Of a stretch of 48,749 nucleotides of DNA, positions 10,223 to 19,662 are shown piece after piece (position 1 is the stretch's first letter; every line of letters starts with the position of its first letter). Source of the stretch: Kiritimatiellia bacterium (GTDB taxonomy: Bacteria; Verrucomicrobiota; Kiritimatiellia; RFP12; UBA1067); assembly GCA_028700415.1 (NCBI GenBank), contig JAQVSS010000007.1, forward strand, positions 1 to 48,749. Reading direction: 5' to 3'. Position numbers and translations under genes: made by a program. The notes under the pieces were generated by a model. The model did not search any database. It had not been told where the DNA came from and saw only the letters and a program-made list of their open reading frames with translations.

Positions 10223-11180
10223 CGACACCTTCCGGATGATGCGACGCGCGATCGATGCGGGACGACCTGCACATGGGTATCTAATTGTCGGATCCGTGCG
10301 TGGCGCGGCAATGGATTTGGCGACTCGTATCTTGCAGACGCTTTTCTGTCAGACCGGTGATAAGCCATGCGGTTCATGCGAAGGGTGCCGGCGCGTGGTC
10401 CAGCGTATTGAAACCGACATCCATTGGATTTTCCCTGAGAAAAAATCGCGCGTCATCAGTGCCGATCAAATCCGCGATAAACTGATTCATGAGGTCACGC
10501 AAACCGCGTTTTCAGGGGGATGGAAGGCCGGTGTGATAGTCGGCGCGGACCGTCTCAATGACTCTTCTGCAAATGCATTCCTCAAAACATTGGAGGAGCC
10601 GCCGGAAAAAACCCTTTTCCTGTTGCTTTCCGATACGCCGCAACAGCTGTTGCCTACCATTGTGTCCCGATGCCAACGAATTGATTTGACGGACGTTCGC
10701 GAATTGAGCGAGCCGTGGAAAAGCCGGGTGATCGAGACGTTATCGAGTCCGCTATGGGGGCGACCCATGGAGAATCTGGCCATGGCGACTGTGCTTTTTT
10801 CGGTATTGGCTGACATCAAGGAGAAAGCCGCGCAGATGGTGACCGGCGAAGGAAAGGAGAACGACAAAACGGAGGAAGACGATGAGGTGTTTGATGCGAA
10901 AGTCAATGCGCGATACCGTGAAATGCGTACGGATTTTCTTTTGACGTTGTTGCGGTGGTTCCGGGATTTGCTCGTGTTACAGACCGGCGGTTCCGATGCC
11001 TTGGTTTTCAACACCAACAAACTTGCGGTGTTGAAAGAGCGTGCCAAACGTCTCACCTTAGCGAAGGCGATCTATAATCTGGGCGCTATTGAGGAGTTGA
11101 CGCGCCAAATGGAGAAGAGCCTGTCGGAAGAAACGATATTAGCGTATGCTATGGATCGTATTAACCACGGTGTGGCGTAG
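10212..11180 (+). CDS. holB: DNA polymerase III delta' subunit
   Basis: Zinc-finger-like CQTGDKPCGSCEGC, DRLNDSSANAFLKTLEEPPEKTLFLLLSDTPQQLLPTIVSRCQ; follows tmk. Confidence 0.9.
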   Translation: MNIDDTFRMMRRAIDAGRPAHGYLIVGSVRGAAMDLATRILQTLFCQTGDKPCGSCEGCRRVVQRIETDIHWIFPEKKSRVISADQIRDKLIHEVTQTAFSGGWKAGVIVGADRLNDSSANAFLKTLEEPPEKTLFLLLSDTPQQLLPTIVSRCQRIDLTDVRELSEPWKSRVIETLSSPLWGRPMENLAMATVLFSVLADIKEKAAQMVTGEGKENDKTEEDDEVFDAKVNARYREMRTDFLLTLLRWFRDLLVLQTGGSDALVFNTNKLAVLKERAKRLTLAKAIYNLGAIEELTRQMEKSLSEETILAYAMDRINHGVA

Positions 11181-11188
11181 GACTTGTC

Positions 11189-12076
11189 ATGCTGACAGTT
11201 GCACATATCAGGATGCCGGAAAACGGGGTGTTCCTCTGTCGGGTTCCGCCTTCCCTTGCTCTTATGCCTGGTGATGCCTGTTTGGTGGAACTTGATTACG
11301 GGATGGACACCGGCATCGCTCTCGATATTTTTGGGATGAATGAAAACGGCGGGACGGAAGAAAGAACGCCTGCGTTCCGTGTTGTGCGCAAACAAGTGGA
11401 GGAAGATAAGACTCGGATAGGGGAGAATGCGGTGCTGAGTGAGAAGGCGCGGCAGGCTTTTTTGCTTTCGGTCAGTCATGAAAAAGGGCATGTGAAACTG
11501 CTGCACACGCGGTTTTCGTACGCGAGAGACAGGTTTTTTATTCGTTATTCTGCACTGTTCCCGGTTGATTTACGCCGTTTTGTTGGGCAGTTGCAGCGCG
11601 ATTTCAAAACACATGTTGACCTGTGGCAGGTGGGTGTGCGTGATGAAGCGGCGCTGATAGGGTGTCTCGGATCGTGCGGGCGTCCAGTGTGTTGCTGCAC
11701 GTGGCAACGTCAGTTTCAGTCGGTGAATGTGCGGATGGCCAAATCGCAAGAGATGTCGCTCAATCCGGTATCCATTAATGGGAGTTGCGGGCGCTTGAAG
11801 TGCTGTTTGCGCTTCGAATACGAACAGTACCGTGCCGCAGGCGAACACTTGCCTGAAAACGGCAGCGTTGTGACGTGTAAGGAATTCGAAGACGCCGAAG
11901 GTCTTGTGGTCGGGCGCGACGTGATGCGCGGACGACTGACAGTTCGAACGCGGGATGGACGTTTCTTGACGGTGACGTGCGACGGGATAACCGTCGTTCG
12001 GGCCGCCATACGTTTTGATGAACCAGAACGGGAGGCTCAAGATGAACATACTGGTTGTGAATGGCCCGAACCTTAG
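11189..12076 (+). CDS. PSP1-domain protein, RicT/YaaT-like
   Basis: Cys-rich GCLGSCGRPVCCCTW... and SINGSCGRLKCCLRFEYEQYR typical of PSP1/YaaT; located after tmk-holB. Confidence 0.88.
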   Translation: MLTVAHIRMPENGVFLCRVPPSLALMPGDACLVELDYGMDTGIALDIFGMNENGGTEERTPAFRVVRKQVEEDKTRIGENAVLSEKARQAFLLSVSHEKGHVKLLHTRFSYARDRFFIRYSALFPVDLRRFVGQLQRDFKTHVDLWQVGVRDEAALIGCLGSCGRPVCCCTWQRQFQSVNVRMAKSQEMSLNPVSINGSCGRLKCCLRFEYEQYRAAGEHLPENGSVVTCKEFEDAEGLVVGRDVMRGRLTVRTRDGRFLTVTCDGITVVRAAIRFDEPEREAQDEHTGCEWPEP

Positions 12077-12497
12077 ACTGCTAGGCACACGTGAACCCGC
12101 AATTTACGGAGATGAAACGCTTGCAGACATTATGCGTCACCTGACTGCATACGCCTCTGAAAGAGGTGTGCGCATCGAGGCATTCCAAAGCGACATCGAG
12201 GGCGAATTAGTCGACGAAATCGGTGCTGCCTGGGGCTCATATGACGGTATCATCATCAATCCCGCCGCATACACGCATACGAGTGTAGCGATTCGCGATG
12301 CGATCAAGGCCTGCCGTTTACCCACGGTGGAAGTTCATCTTTCGAACACGCATACGCGTGAGGTGTTCAGGCATACCAGCCTGACTGTTCCTGTGTGTAT
12401 AGGGCAGGTGATGGGATTTGGTGGTCATGGATATGTGTTGGCCTTGGATGGACTCCTGCGTCACCTCGAAACAATCAAACAGGAAAGAATAAAATGA
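12042..12497 (+). CDS. aroQ: Type II 3-dehydroquinate dehydratase
   Basis: MNILVVNGPNLRLLGTREPAIYG, INPAAYTHTSVAIRDA, VEVHLSNTHTREVFRHTS. Confidence 0.94.
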   Translation: MNILVVNGPNLRLLGTREPAIYGDETLADIMRHLTAYASERGVRIEAFQSDIEGELVDEIGAAWGSYDGIIINPAAYTHTSVAIRDAIKACRLPTVEVHLSNTHTREVFRHTSLTVPVCIGQVMGFGGHGYVLALDGLLRHLETIKQERIK

Positions 12498-13417
12498 AAC
12501 GGATCACACGGGAACCCGTAAAAATCTGGATGGTGGGGTCGATCGGGATTGACGATATTAAGACGCGGACGGTGGAACGCAAGGACCTGATGGGTGGATC
12601 GCTTCCGTTCAGTACGGCGGCATCATCCTTTTTTGCCAAGACGGGTGCGGTAGGGGTGGTGGGAAGCGATTTCCCTTCCGCGTTCAGCCGCCGCTGGCAA
12701 GCGTTCGGAATTGATCTTGCGGGTGTCCAGCGTGTAACGGGCTCCACCTTCCGTTGGGCGTGCGAATACGACAAAAACATGATTGACCGGACGACGTTGA
12801 AGACGGAATTAGGGGTTTTCGCCGCATTTATGCCGGAGCTGCCAGCGTCGTATAAACATGCGCCCTTCGTTTTATTGGGGAACATCCAGCCCGAGTTACA
12901 GTTGCATGTGCTGATGCAAGCCGAAGGCGCGAAATTTGTCGCGCTTGACACCATGAATCTTTGGATTGAAATTGCTAGACCGGCGTTACGAAAGGTGATC
13001 CGGAAAGTCAATTTGCTGACACTCAATGATGGCGAGGCACGCTTGTTGACTGGGAAGTGGAATCTGGTCGACTGTGCAGATGCGCTCCTTAAAATGGGGC
13101 CTTCGTTTGTCGTTATCAAAAAGGGCGAACATGGTGCTTTGCTTTTTTCGAAAAAAAGCGTTTTTATTGTGCCGGCATATCCTGTGCGGAAATTGTCTGA
13201 CCCGACAGGTGCCGGGGATTCCTATGCGGGCGCCTTTATGGGTTATCTGGCGCGTGCAGGGCATGTGACCGAAAGGCTTTTGCGCGAGGCGTTGGTTTAC
13301 GCAAGTGTGGTCGCGTCGTTTGGTGTCGAAGGATTTAGTCTTGAGAGGTTTGAGCGACTCACGATGTCTGAGATTGATAAACGTGTCCGGGAACTCAAGC
13401 GCATGATGACCGCGTAG
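12494..13417 (+). CDS. PfkB-family carbohydrate/nucleoside kinase
   Basis: DPTGAGDSYAGAFMGYLA signature; start overlaps aroQ stop (ATGA). Confidence 0.85.
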   Translation: MKRITREPVKIWMVGSIGIDDIKTRTVERKDLMGGSLPFSTAASSFFAKTGAVGVVGSDFPSAFSRRWQAFGIDLAGVQRVTGSTFRWACEYDKNMIDRTTLKTELGVFAAFMPELPASYKHAPFVLLGNIQPELQLHVLMQAEGAKFVALDTMNLWIEIARPALRKVIRKVNLLTLNDGEARLLTGKWNLVDCADALLKMGPSFVVIKKGEHGALLFSKKSVFIVPAYPVRKLSDPTGAGDSYAGAFMGYLARAGHVTERLLREALVYASVVASFGVEGFSLERFERLTMSEIDKRVRELKRMMTA

Positions 13418-13471
13418 CCCACCTACTTGTCATAACATATATTATGCGACGTTAATGACTGTTTAAAAAGA

Positions 13472-13501
13472 ATCGCTTTAACCCGCTGATTTTAAAGCGA
13501 T
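13472..13501 (-). terminator. Rho-independent terminator of the Gfo/Idh/MocA gene
   Basis: 9-bp perfect stem ATCGCTTTA...TAAAGCGAT (13472-13480/13493-13501); minus-strand 3' side continues TCTTTTTAAAC; overlaps the stop codon. Confidence 0.65.
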
Positions 13502-14544
13502 ATGCGTCGGCCTGTCGCCGCCGAATCGTAAATCGCACGGATCACTGCGATAGGCTTCCGCGCAGACTCTCCATCAATCGTAAAGTTTTTTCCATCCCTC
13601 AGCGAGTGCACGAAATCTTTAAAGCATTCCGCGTGCAAGGCGTGTGTCATTGCGGCCGGATTGGCCGCACCTTGAGCGTTCGTGTTAGACCCGATTTCGC
13701 CCAATTCCAAAGCGGCACAATCCTCCTGCCGGTGATCTCGGAAGTCGAACAGAGTGAGATGATCATCAACAAAAATGGCCGTGCCTTCTGTTCCGCTGAT
13801 TTCCAACCGCTTGGCCTGCCCCGGCCACGAGGAAGTTGATCCATAAATCACTCCTACTGCACCGCCCCTAAACTTGACCGCAGCGGTAGCCGCATCCTCT
13901 GTTTCAATTCCGGGATGCCCTACTGAAGACACGCAGGCTACGACCGACTCTATCGGCGGCATGATATCGCACAACAAATCAATCATATGGATCGCCTGGT
14001 TCATCAGCGCACCTCCCCCATCCAGTTTCTGTGTACCGTGCCAGAGGGACGCCGAATAATAGTCATCTGGGCGCCACCAGGGCACATACACGCCCGCATA
14101 GGTGAGCGTCCCAAAACGCCCAGTGCGAAGCGCATCACGGATCGTTTGCAGCGCCCGGGTGTAACGGATCTGGAAGATTCCTCCAAGCTGCGTTCCTGCT
14201 TCACGATGTGCCTGAATCATCGCATCAACACGTTCCAGCGTCACATCCAAAGGTTTCTCACATAACACGTGTTTTCCAGCCCGAGCCGCCGCCACCGCCG
14301 CCTCCATATGCGTCCCCGAAGGGGTCGCTATCACGAGAATATCCACGTCACGACGTGCCAACACCGCATCAAGTGAATCGAACGCCTGACAGCCGAATTC
14401 GGCGGCCATCTTTTCGGCGCGAGCCTTTTCAAGATCACAGACCGCGACCAACCGAGTCCCAGGGATATCCCCTATCGCCCGGGCATGGAATTTTGATATC
14501 ATACCTGCCCCAAGAATTGCGAACCCCAATACGTCCCGTTTCAT
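13492..14544 (-). CDS. Gfo/Idh/MocA-family oxidoreductase
   Basis: FAILGAGMISKFHARAIGDIPGTRLVAVCD Rossmann motif; ATPSGTHMEAAVAAARAGKHVLCEKPLDVT. Confidence 0.92.
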   Translation of the reverse strand: MKRDVLGFAILGAGMISKFHARAIGDIPGTRLVAVCDLEKARAEKMAAEFGCQAFDSLDAVLARRDVDILVIATPSGTHMEAAVAAARAGKHVLCEKPLDVTLERVDAMIQAHREAGTQLGGIFQIRYTRALQTIRDALRTGRFGTLTYAGVYVPWWRPDDYYSASLWHGTQKLDGGGALMNQAIHMIDLLCDIMPPIESVVACVSSVGHPGIETEDAATAAVKFRGGAVGVIYGSTSSWPGQAKRLEISGTEGTAIFVDDHLTLFDFRDHRQEDCAALELGEIGSNTNAQGAANPAAMTHALHAECFKDFVHSLRDGKNFTIDGESARKPIAVIRAIYDSAATGRRISL

Positions 14545-14568
14545 GGTTGCGTTTTGACTCCTCTGATT

Positions 14569-15645
14569 TCACACGATTAGCATACAGTCGCCATAGCTGA
14601 AAAACCGGTATTGCTCGCGCACAGCCTCGCGGTATGCGTCAAGGATGCGGGCGCGTCCAGCAAGAGCCGAGACCATCATAATCAGCGTAGATTTCGGCAA
14701 GTGAAAATTGGTCAGCATGCAGTCGGTAGCCAGAAAACGGTATGGAGGATAAATAAAGATCGAACTCGAACCCGACGACGCGACCACCTGCCCGCCATGC
14801 CCCGCCGCCACGGTCTCCAAGGTGCGTACGCTCGTGCTGCCGACCGCCACCACGCGTCCACCCCGGGCACGGCACGCCGCGATCGCGTCCGCAGTCGCCT
14901 GCGGGATCGAATAACGCTCCGGATCCATCAGGTGCTCCCCCACCGTGACGGTTTTCACAGGTTTAAACGTGCCGGGTCCCACATGAAGTGTGACGGTTGC
15001 ACGATGCACCCCCTTTTCGTCCAACGCCGCAAGAAGCGCTTCGCTAAAATGCAACCCGGCTGTCGGGGCAGCAACCGCCCCCGTCTCGCGCGCATAAATA
15101 GTCTGATACCTCTCCCGGTCGATCCTTGCTTGACGGGCATCGCCTTTGCGGTGGATGTAAGGCGGAACAGGAGTTAACCCATAACGGTCAAGCAACGACA
15201 TCAACGGAGCTTCAGACCGGAAAAGCACCGTCCACGTTCCGTCCACGTTCCGTGACACGACTTCGCCTTCAAGCCAACCGTCCGCGAAAACAGCTTTTTG
15301 ACCTGTCCTGATCGGACGCCCAGAACCGGTGATACACGCCCAACAAACACCATCGTTAGTTTTTTCAACTTTTTGCGGTACAGATACAGGCTCCACCAGC
15401 AACAGTTCGAGTGCTCCGTTCGTGTCGATCCAGACACCTTGGAGACGCGCAGGAAAAACACGTGTATCATTGAGGATCAGCAGATCCTCCGCCGTCAGGT
15501 AATCGGGCAGATCGGCGACGCTGCGGTGTTCCAGCCGCCCGTCGAAACGGTGCAGCACCATCATGCGAGAAGTCCCGCGTTGGGCAGGCGGCTCCTGTGC
15601 GATCAGTTCGACCGGCAGGTCGTAATCGAAATCACTGGTCAGCAT
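14569..15645 (-). CDS. queA: S-adenosylmethionine:tRNA ribosyltransferase-isomerase
   Basis: SDFDYDLPVELIAQEPPAQRGTSRMMVL, GAVAAPTAGLHFSEALL, TNFHLPKSTLIMMVSALAGR. Confidence 0.95.
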   Translation of the reverse strand: MLTSDFDYDLPVELIAQEPPAQRGTSRMMVLHRFDGRLEHRSVADLPDYLTAEDLLILNDTRVFPARLQGVWIDTNGALELLLVEPVSVPQKVEKTNDGVCWACITGSGRPIRTGQKAVFADGWLEGEVVSRNVDGTWTVLFRSEAPLMSLLDRYGLTPVPPYIHRKGDARQARIDRERYQTIYARETGAVAAPTAGLHFSEALLAALDEKGVHRATVTLHVGPGTFKPVKTVTVGEHLMDPERYSIPQATADAIAACRARGGRVVAVGSTSVRTLETVAAGHGGQVVASSGSSSIFIYPPYRFLATDCMLTNFHLPKSTLIMMVSALAGRARILDAYREAVREQYRFFSYGDCMLIV

Positions 15646-15663
15646 AAAAGATTTATCCTGCCC

Positions 15664-17262
15664 CTACGCACTTCGCCCCGGCAACACGGTGTTCCGGGCG
15701 ATACGCTTCATTTCCGGATAGTTGAGCGTGTAATGCAGTCCGCGGCTCTCTTTACGCCGCATCGCGCTGCGCACAATGAGTTCGCCAACCAACGCAAGGT
15801 TGCGCAGCTCCAACGTATCAGGTGTGACGAGATAGTCAAAATAGTATTCCCGGATCTCTCGCCGGAGGTTCTGGATGCGTCGTCGCGCACGCTCAAGGCG
15901 CTTGTCTGTACGCACAATACCCACGTAGTCCCACATGCAGGTACGGACTTCCATCCAGTTGTGTGCCACCATAACCGCCTCGTCGCTCGCTACGGCCGTT
16001 CCGTACTGCCAGTCGGGAATACGCAAAGAATCGTCACTAATACGTTTTGTGGCATTCACGATACGCCCGGCAACTTCGTAGGCACACACCAGCGCTTCGA
16101 GCAGCGAGTTGCTGGCAAGCCGGTTTGCCCCATGGAGTCCCGTGCAAGCCGTTTCTCCCACGGCGTAAAGCCCCGACAGGGAAGTCACCCCATTCACAGT
16201 CGCCTTAATTCCACCACAACAGTAGTGCGCTGAGGGCACGATTGGAATCAGATCTTTCGCCATGTCGATGCCAAACTTGTAACAGGTCTCAAAGATGTTC
16301 GGGAAACGCTCTTTCAGGAACGCTTCTGACTTATGACGGATATCGAGGCAACAATAGGGCGCACCAGTACGTTTCATCTCAGAATCGATCGCACGGGCCA
16401 CCACGTCGCGGGGTGCAAGCGCGCCGCGCGGATCATACTTTTTCATGAAGGGGCGTCCCTCGGCGTCAACCAACTCCGCACCCTCACCGCGCACTGCTTC
16501 GCTGATAAGAAACCGTTTGGCTTGAGGGTGGTAGAGACAAGTGGGATGAAACTGAATGAACTCCATGTTCGCGATTTCGGCGCCGGCACGCCATGCCAAC
16601 GCTATTCCGTCGCCCGTCGCAATATCGGGATTGCACGTATAGAGATATACTTTTCCACATCCGCCAGTAGCCAGAACTGTGTGTGGCGAGCGTACCGCAA
16701 AAATCTCTCCAGAGGTTTGGTCGTGAACATACGCGCCGACACAACAATTCTCGCCTGGCCGGTTCAACCACTGCGTGGTGATCAGGTCAATCACCATACT
16801 GTTTTCGAGGACTTGGATATTGGGATGATTGCGAATCTGTTCCACTAAAACGGACTCGACGCGCTGCCCGGTAATGTCACCAGCATGCAATACGCGGCGC
16901 TGAGAATGCCCGCCTTCGCGTCCCAAGTCATACCCCGGTCTGCCGTCCGAGCGCGGGTTGAACCGCACGCCAAGAACCTCTAAGTCCGCGATCCGCGCGG
17001 GCCCGTCCGTGACAATCTTACGAACCACCTGCTCGTCGCAGAGTCCGGCGCCCGCAATCAATGTATCCGACACATGCTGTTCGAAACTGTCACACGCCTC
17101 CATCACGCAAGCGATCCCGCCCTGGGCGCGGTTTGTATTACAGTCGTCGATTTTCTTTTTGGTCACCAGAAGGACATGACCGTGCGGTGCCAAATATAAC
17201 GCACTCATCAGCCCGGCGATACCGCTGCCCACCACAAAGAAATCACACGCCTCTACGCGCAT
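15664..17262 (-). CDS. nadB: L-aspartate oxidase
   Basis: MRVEACDFFVVGSGIAGLMSAL, NRAQGGIA, VLATGGCGKVYLYTCNP, EFIQFHPTCLYH, LYAVGETACTGLHGANRLASNSLLEA. Confidence 0.94.
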   Translation of the reverse strand: MRVEACDFFVVGSGIAGLMSALYLAPHGHVLLVTKKKIDDCNTNRAQGGIACVMEACDSFEQHVSDTLIAGAGLCDEQVVRKIVTDGPARIADLEVLGVRFNPRSDGRPGYDLGREGGHSQRRVLHAGDITGQRVESVLVEQIRNHPNIQVLENSMVIDLITTQWLNRPGENCCVGAYVHDQTSGEIFAVRSPHTVLATGGCGKVYLYTCNPDIATGDGIALAWRAGAEIANMEFIQFHPTCLYHPQAKRFLISEAVRGEGAELVDAEGRPFMKKYDPRGALAPRDVVARAIDSEMKRTGAPYCCLDIRHKSEAFLKERFPNIFETCYKFGIDMAKDLIPIVPSAHYCCGGIKATVNGVTSLSGLYAVGETACTGLHGANRLASNSLLEALVCAYEVAGRIVNATKRISDDSLRIPDWQYGTAVASDEAVMVAHNWMEVRTCMWDYVGIVRTDKRLERARRRIQNLRREIREYYFDYLVTPDTLELRNLALVGELIVRSAMRRKESRGLHYTLNYPEMKRIARNTVLPGRSA

Positions 17263-17320
17263 CGCATCACCCTCTCGTTTCTCTCCTACCCCAAGCACAA
17301 CATTCCTCAAAAACGTATAA

Positions 17321-17348
17321 ATGATAACACCCTTTGTAATTTCATCAA
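17321..17348 (-). promoter_or_regulatory. Putative promoter for nadB (TTGATG-16-TATCAT)
   Basis: Minus-strand -35-like at 17343-17348 and -10-like at 17321-17326 in the divergent nadB/argC gap. Confidence 0.35.
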
Positions 17349-17357
17349 AGACACCTT

Positions 17358-17386
17358 TTGAACCAGTAGCACTTTTTTAGTATAGT
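17358..17386 (+). promoter_or_regulatory. Sigma70-type promoter for argC (TTGAAC-17-TATAGT)
   Basis: -35 TTGAAC 17358-17363, -10 TATAGT 17381-17386, ATG 17413. Confidence 0.55.
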
Positions 17387-17412
17387 AAAAACATTTCAAT
17401 GAAAGGCTTTCT

Positions 17413-18468
17413 ATGATCCGAGTCAAAGTGGTGGGTGCCACGGGTTATGGTGGCGTAGGAATCACCGAACTTTTGTTGCAGCATCCGGAAGCGAAACTGG
17501 TTTCCCTTGTTGCACGTGAAGACGTGGGAGTTCCCATTTCCAGTGTTTACCCCCATCTTGAGGGGTTTTGCGATTTGCCCGTGCTGGCAGCCGATGACCC
17601 TCGCGCGATGGAACCGGCTGACGTTGTCTTTTTTGCCACGCCGGACAAAGTGGGCATGTCTGCGGCACGCGCTGAATTGGCCAAGGGCGCAAAGGTCATC
17701 GACTATAGCGGCGACTTCCGGTTCACCACAATCGAAGCCTACGCCGATTATGCCACGCGCATTGGAAAAGATCCCACGCACGCGTCGCCCGACCTTCTGG
17801 GACGTAACGTTTACGGTTTGGCCGAGTTACACCGGGACGCAATCCGCGTGTCCGATATTGTGGGTAACCCCGGCTGTTTCGCGTGCAGTTGTATCCTCGG
17901 TATGGCCCCCGCCGTTAAACAGCGTCTCGTTGAACCGCACAGCATTATCTGCGACTGCAAAACCGGTGTCTCCGGTGCCGGGAAAAAAGTAAACGCCACT
18001 TATCATTATCCCGCCCGGTATGAACAAATGAATGCTTATAAGCTCGCTGGACACCAACATGTCTGTGAGGTCGAGCGTGAACTTAGTCTTCAGGCAGGTT
18101 CAGACATCAAGGTCACCTTTACTGCCCAAGTCATGCCTGTCTGCCGCGGTATCCTTTCTACCCTGTATGGCAACCTGACGCGGTCGGTAACGGAAGACGA
18201 ACTTCTCGCGCTCTACCGCCACTTTTTCGAGGATAGCCCGTTTGTGCGTGTCTATAACAGCACCTCGTCCATCGGTACGCTTAATGTGCGCGGCACCAAT
18301 TATTGCAACCTTGTGGTCTCTGTCGACACACGGGTAAACCGCCTGCGCGTTGTTGCCCATATTGATAACCTTGTTAAAGGACAGGCTGGCTCGGCTCTTC
18401 AGAACATGAACTTGATGTTTGGCTTTCCGGAAACCACAGGACTCGACAGACCGGGGATCTATCCATGA
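17413..18468 (+). CDS. argC: N-acetyl-gamma-glutamyl-phosphate reductase
   Basis: VVGATGYGGVGITELLLQHPE, VIDYSGDFRF, IVGNPGCFAC, KTGVSGAGKK. Confidence 0.94.
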   Translation: MIRVKVVGATGYGGVGITELLLQHPEAKLVSLVAREDVGVPISSVYPHLEGFCDLPVLAADDPRAMEPADVVFFATPDKVGMSAARAELAKGAKVIDYSGDFRFTTIEAYADYATRIGKDPTHASPDLLGRNVYGLAELHRDAIRVSDIVGNPGCFACSCILGMAPAVKQRLVEPHSIICDCKTGVSGAGKKVNATYHYPARYEQMNAYKLAGHQHVCEVERELSLQAGSDIKVTFTAQVMPVCRGILSTLYGNLTRSVTEDELLALYRHFFEDSPFVRVYNSTSSIGTLNVRGTNYCNLVVSVDTRVNRLRVVAHIDNLVKGQAGSALQNMNLMFGFPETTGLDRPGIYP

Positions 18469-19568
18469 GTAACACAAAAAAGAACGTGTACAAAAAAACG
18501 ACGAAAGTCGAAGCGAAGCTGCAATCCACACCGTCCGCTGCTCACAAGCATCCTAAACCTGGTCTCGGACGTGGGCTCGGCGCACTCATTAGTCATCATC
18601 ATACCCCCCAAAAAGCGGGTGTCACCGTGCCCGCGCAACACCCTTCGGTTTTCGTGCCGCCTGCCACCACCCCTTCCGGGGTCTCTTCTCACTTGGAGGC
18701 GTCAGCCCTTCCGGAAGGGATTTCGTCATCACACGATAACCGTCGGACGGTCTTTGATTTGCCGGTTGCAGAAATCGCCCGGTCTCCTTGGCAACCCCGC
18801 CAGACCTTTGACGAGGCCGCGTTACACGAACTCTGTGAATCCATTAAAGCTAACGGTGTGATCCAGCCCCTTATTTGCCGAAAGAATACTGAGGGGCGTT
18901 ATGAGCTAATCGCAGGTGAACGCCGACTTCGTGCCGCAGTCGAGGCAAAACTCTCGAAAGTCCCCGTGATCCTCGTAGATGCCGAAGACCGGCGTGCGGC
19001 TGAAATGGCGATCATTGAAAACATCCAACGGCAAGATCTGAATGTGATTGAGGAGGCCGAAGGTTACCGTACGCTTGCAGAGACCTTCAACCTTACCCAA
19101 CAGGACGTTGCGGATCGTGTCGGTAAAGCCCGTGCCAGCGTGGCGAATACCGTTCGCCTTCTTGAATTGCCCGATGAGGTCAAGCAGCTCGTCGGCAGCG
19201 GGTTGCTTTCGACCGGGCACGCCAAGGTGTTGCTCGGGCTGGGTAGTGCGACCGAACAAACGATACTTGGGAGAAAGTGTGTTACCGAAGATTTGACTGT
19301 ACGCACACTGGAAAAAATCATACGCCGTCGCAAGACCGAAAACACTGCTGGCGCGGATTTGCGCCGAACGGGTAAACCCGACCTGCCTGAAAGCTATGTG
19401 CGTGACCTCATGGATCGGCTCCACAAACATTTTGGTACCGCTGTTCGCCTTTCACCGGGCATGACACATGCCAACGGGAAACGTACCAAAGGCGTGCTCG
19501 AAATCGATTTTTACGATAATGAGGATCTTGATCGGGTATTAAGCGTACTCGGCATTAAGCTGGATTAG
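18465..19568 (+). CDS. parB: Chromosome-partitioning protein ParB
   Basis: GLGRGLGALI N-terminal motif, LIAGERRLRAAVEAKLSKVPVIL, IIENIQRQDLNVIEEAEGY, HTH region; 4-nt overlap with argC. Confidence 0.93.
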   Translation: MSNTKKNVYKKTTKVEAKLQSTPSAAHKHPKPGLGRGLGALISHHHTPQKAGVTVPAQHPSVFVPPATTPSGVSSHLEASALPEGISSSHDNRRTVFDLPVAEIARSPWQPRQTFDEAALHELCESIKANGVIQPLICRKNTEGRYELIAGERRLRAAVEAKLSKVPVILVDAEDRRAAEMAIIENIQRQDLNVIEEAEGYRTLAETFNLTQQDVADRVGKARASVANTVRLLELPDEVKQLVGSGLLSTGHAKVLLGLGSATEQTILGRKCVTEDLTVRTLEKIIRRRKTENTAGADLRRTGKPDLPESYVRDLMDRLHKHFGTAVRLSPGMTHANGKRTKGVLEIDFYDNEDLDRVLSVLGIKLD

Positions 19569-19662
19569 CCCGCACCTTGGAGTTCTTTTCCGCCCCCTCC
19601 CCTATCCAAACACGTTACCATTGATTCACATTTTCTCTGAATGACAGTCGGTGTGGTTATCT

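Noticed and set aside
15227-15254. Tandem CCGTCCACGTT repeat (two 11-bp copies)
   Set aside because: Lies within intact queA and does not disrupt the frame; too short to support a repeat element
15298-16233. 311-aa plus-strand ORF opposite queA/nadB
   Set aside because: Spans two clearly real genes on the other strand; shadow ORF
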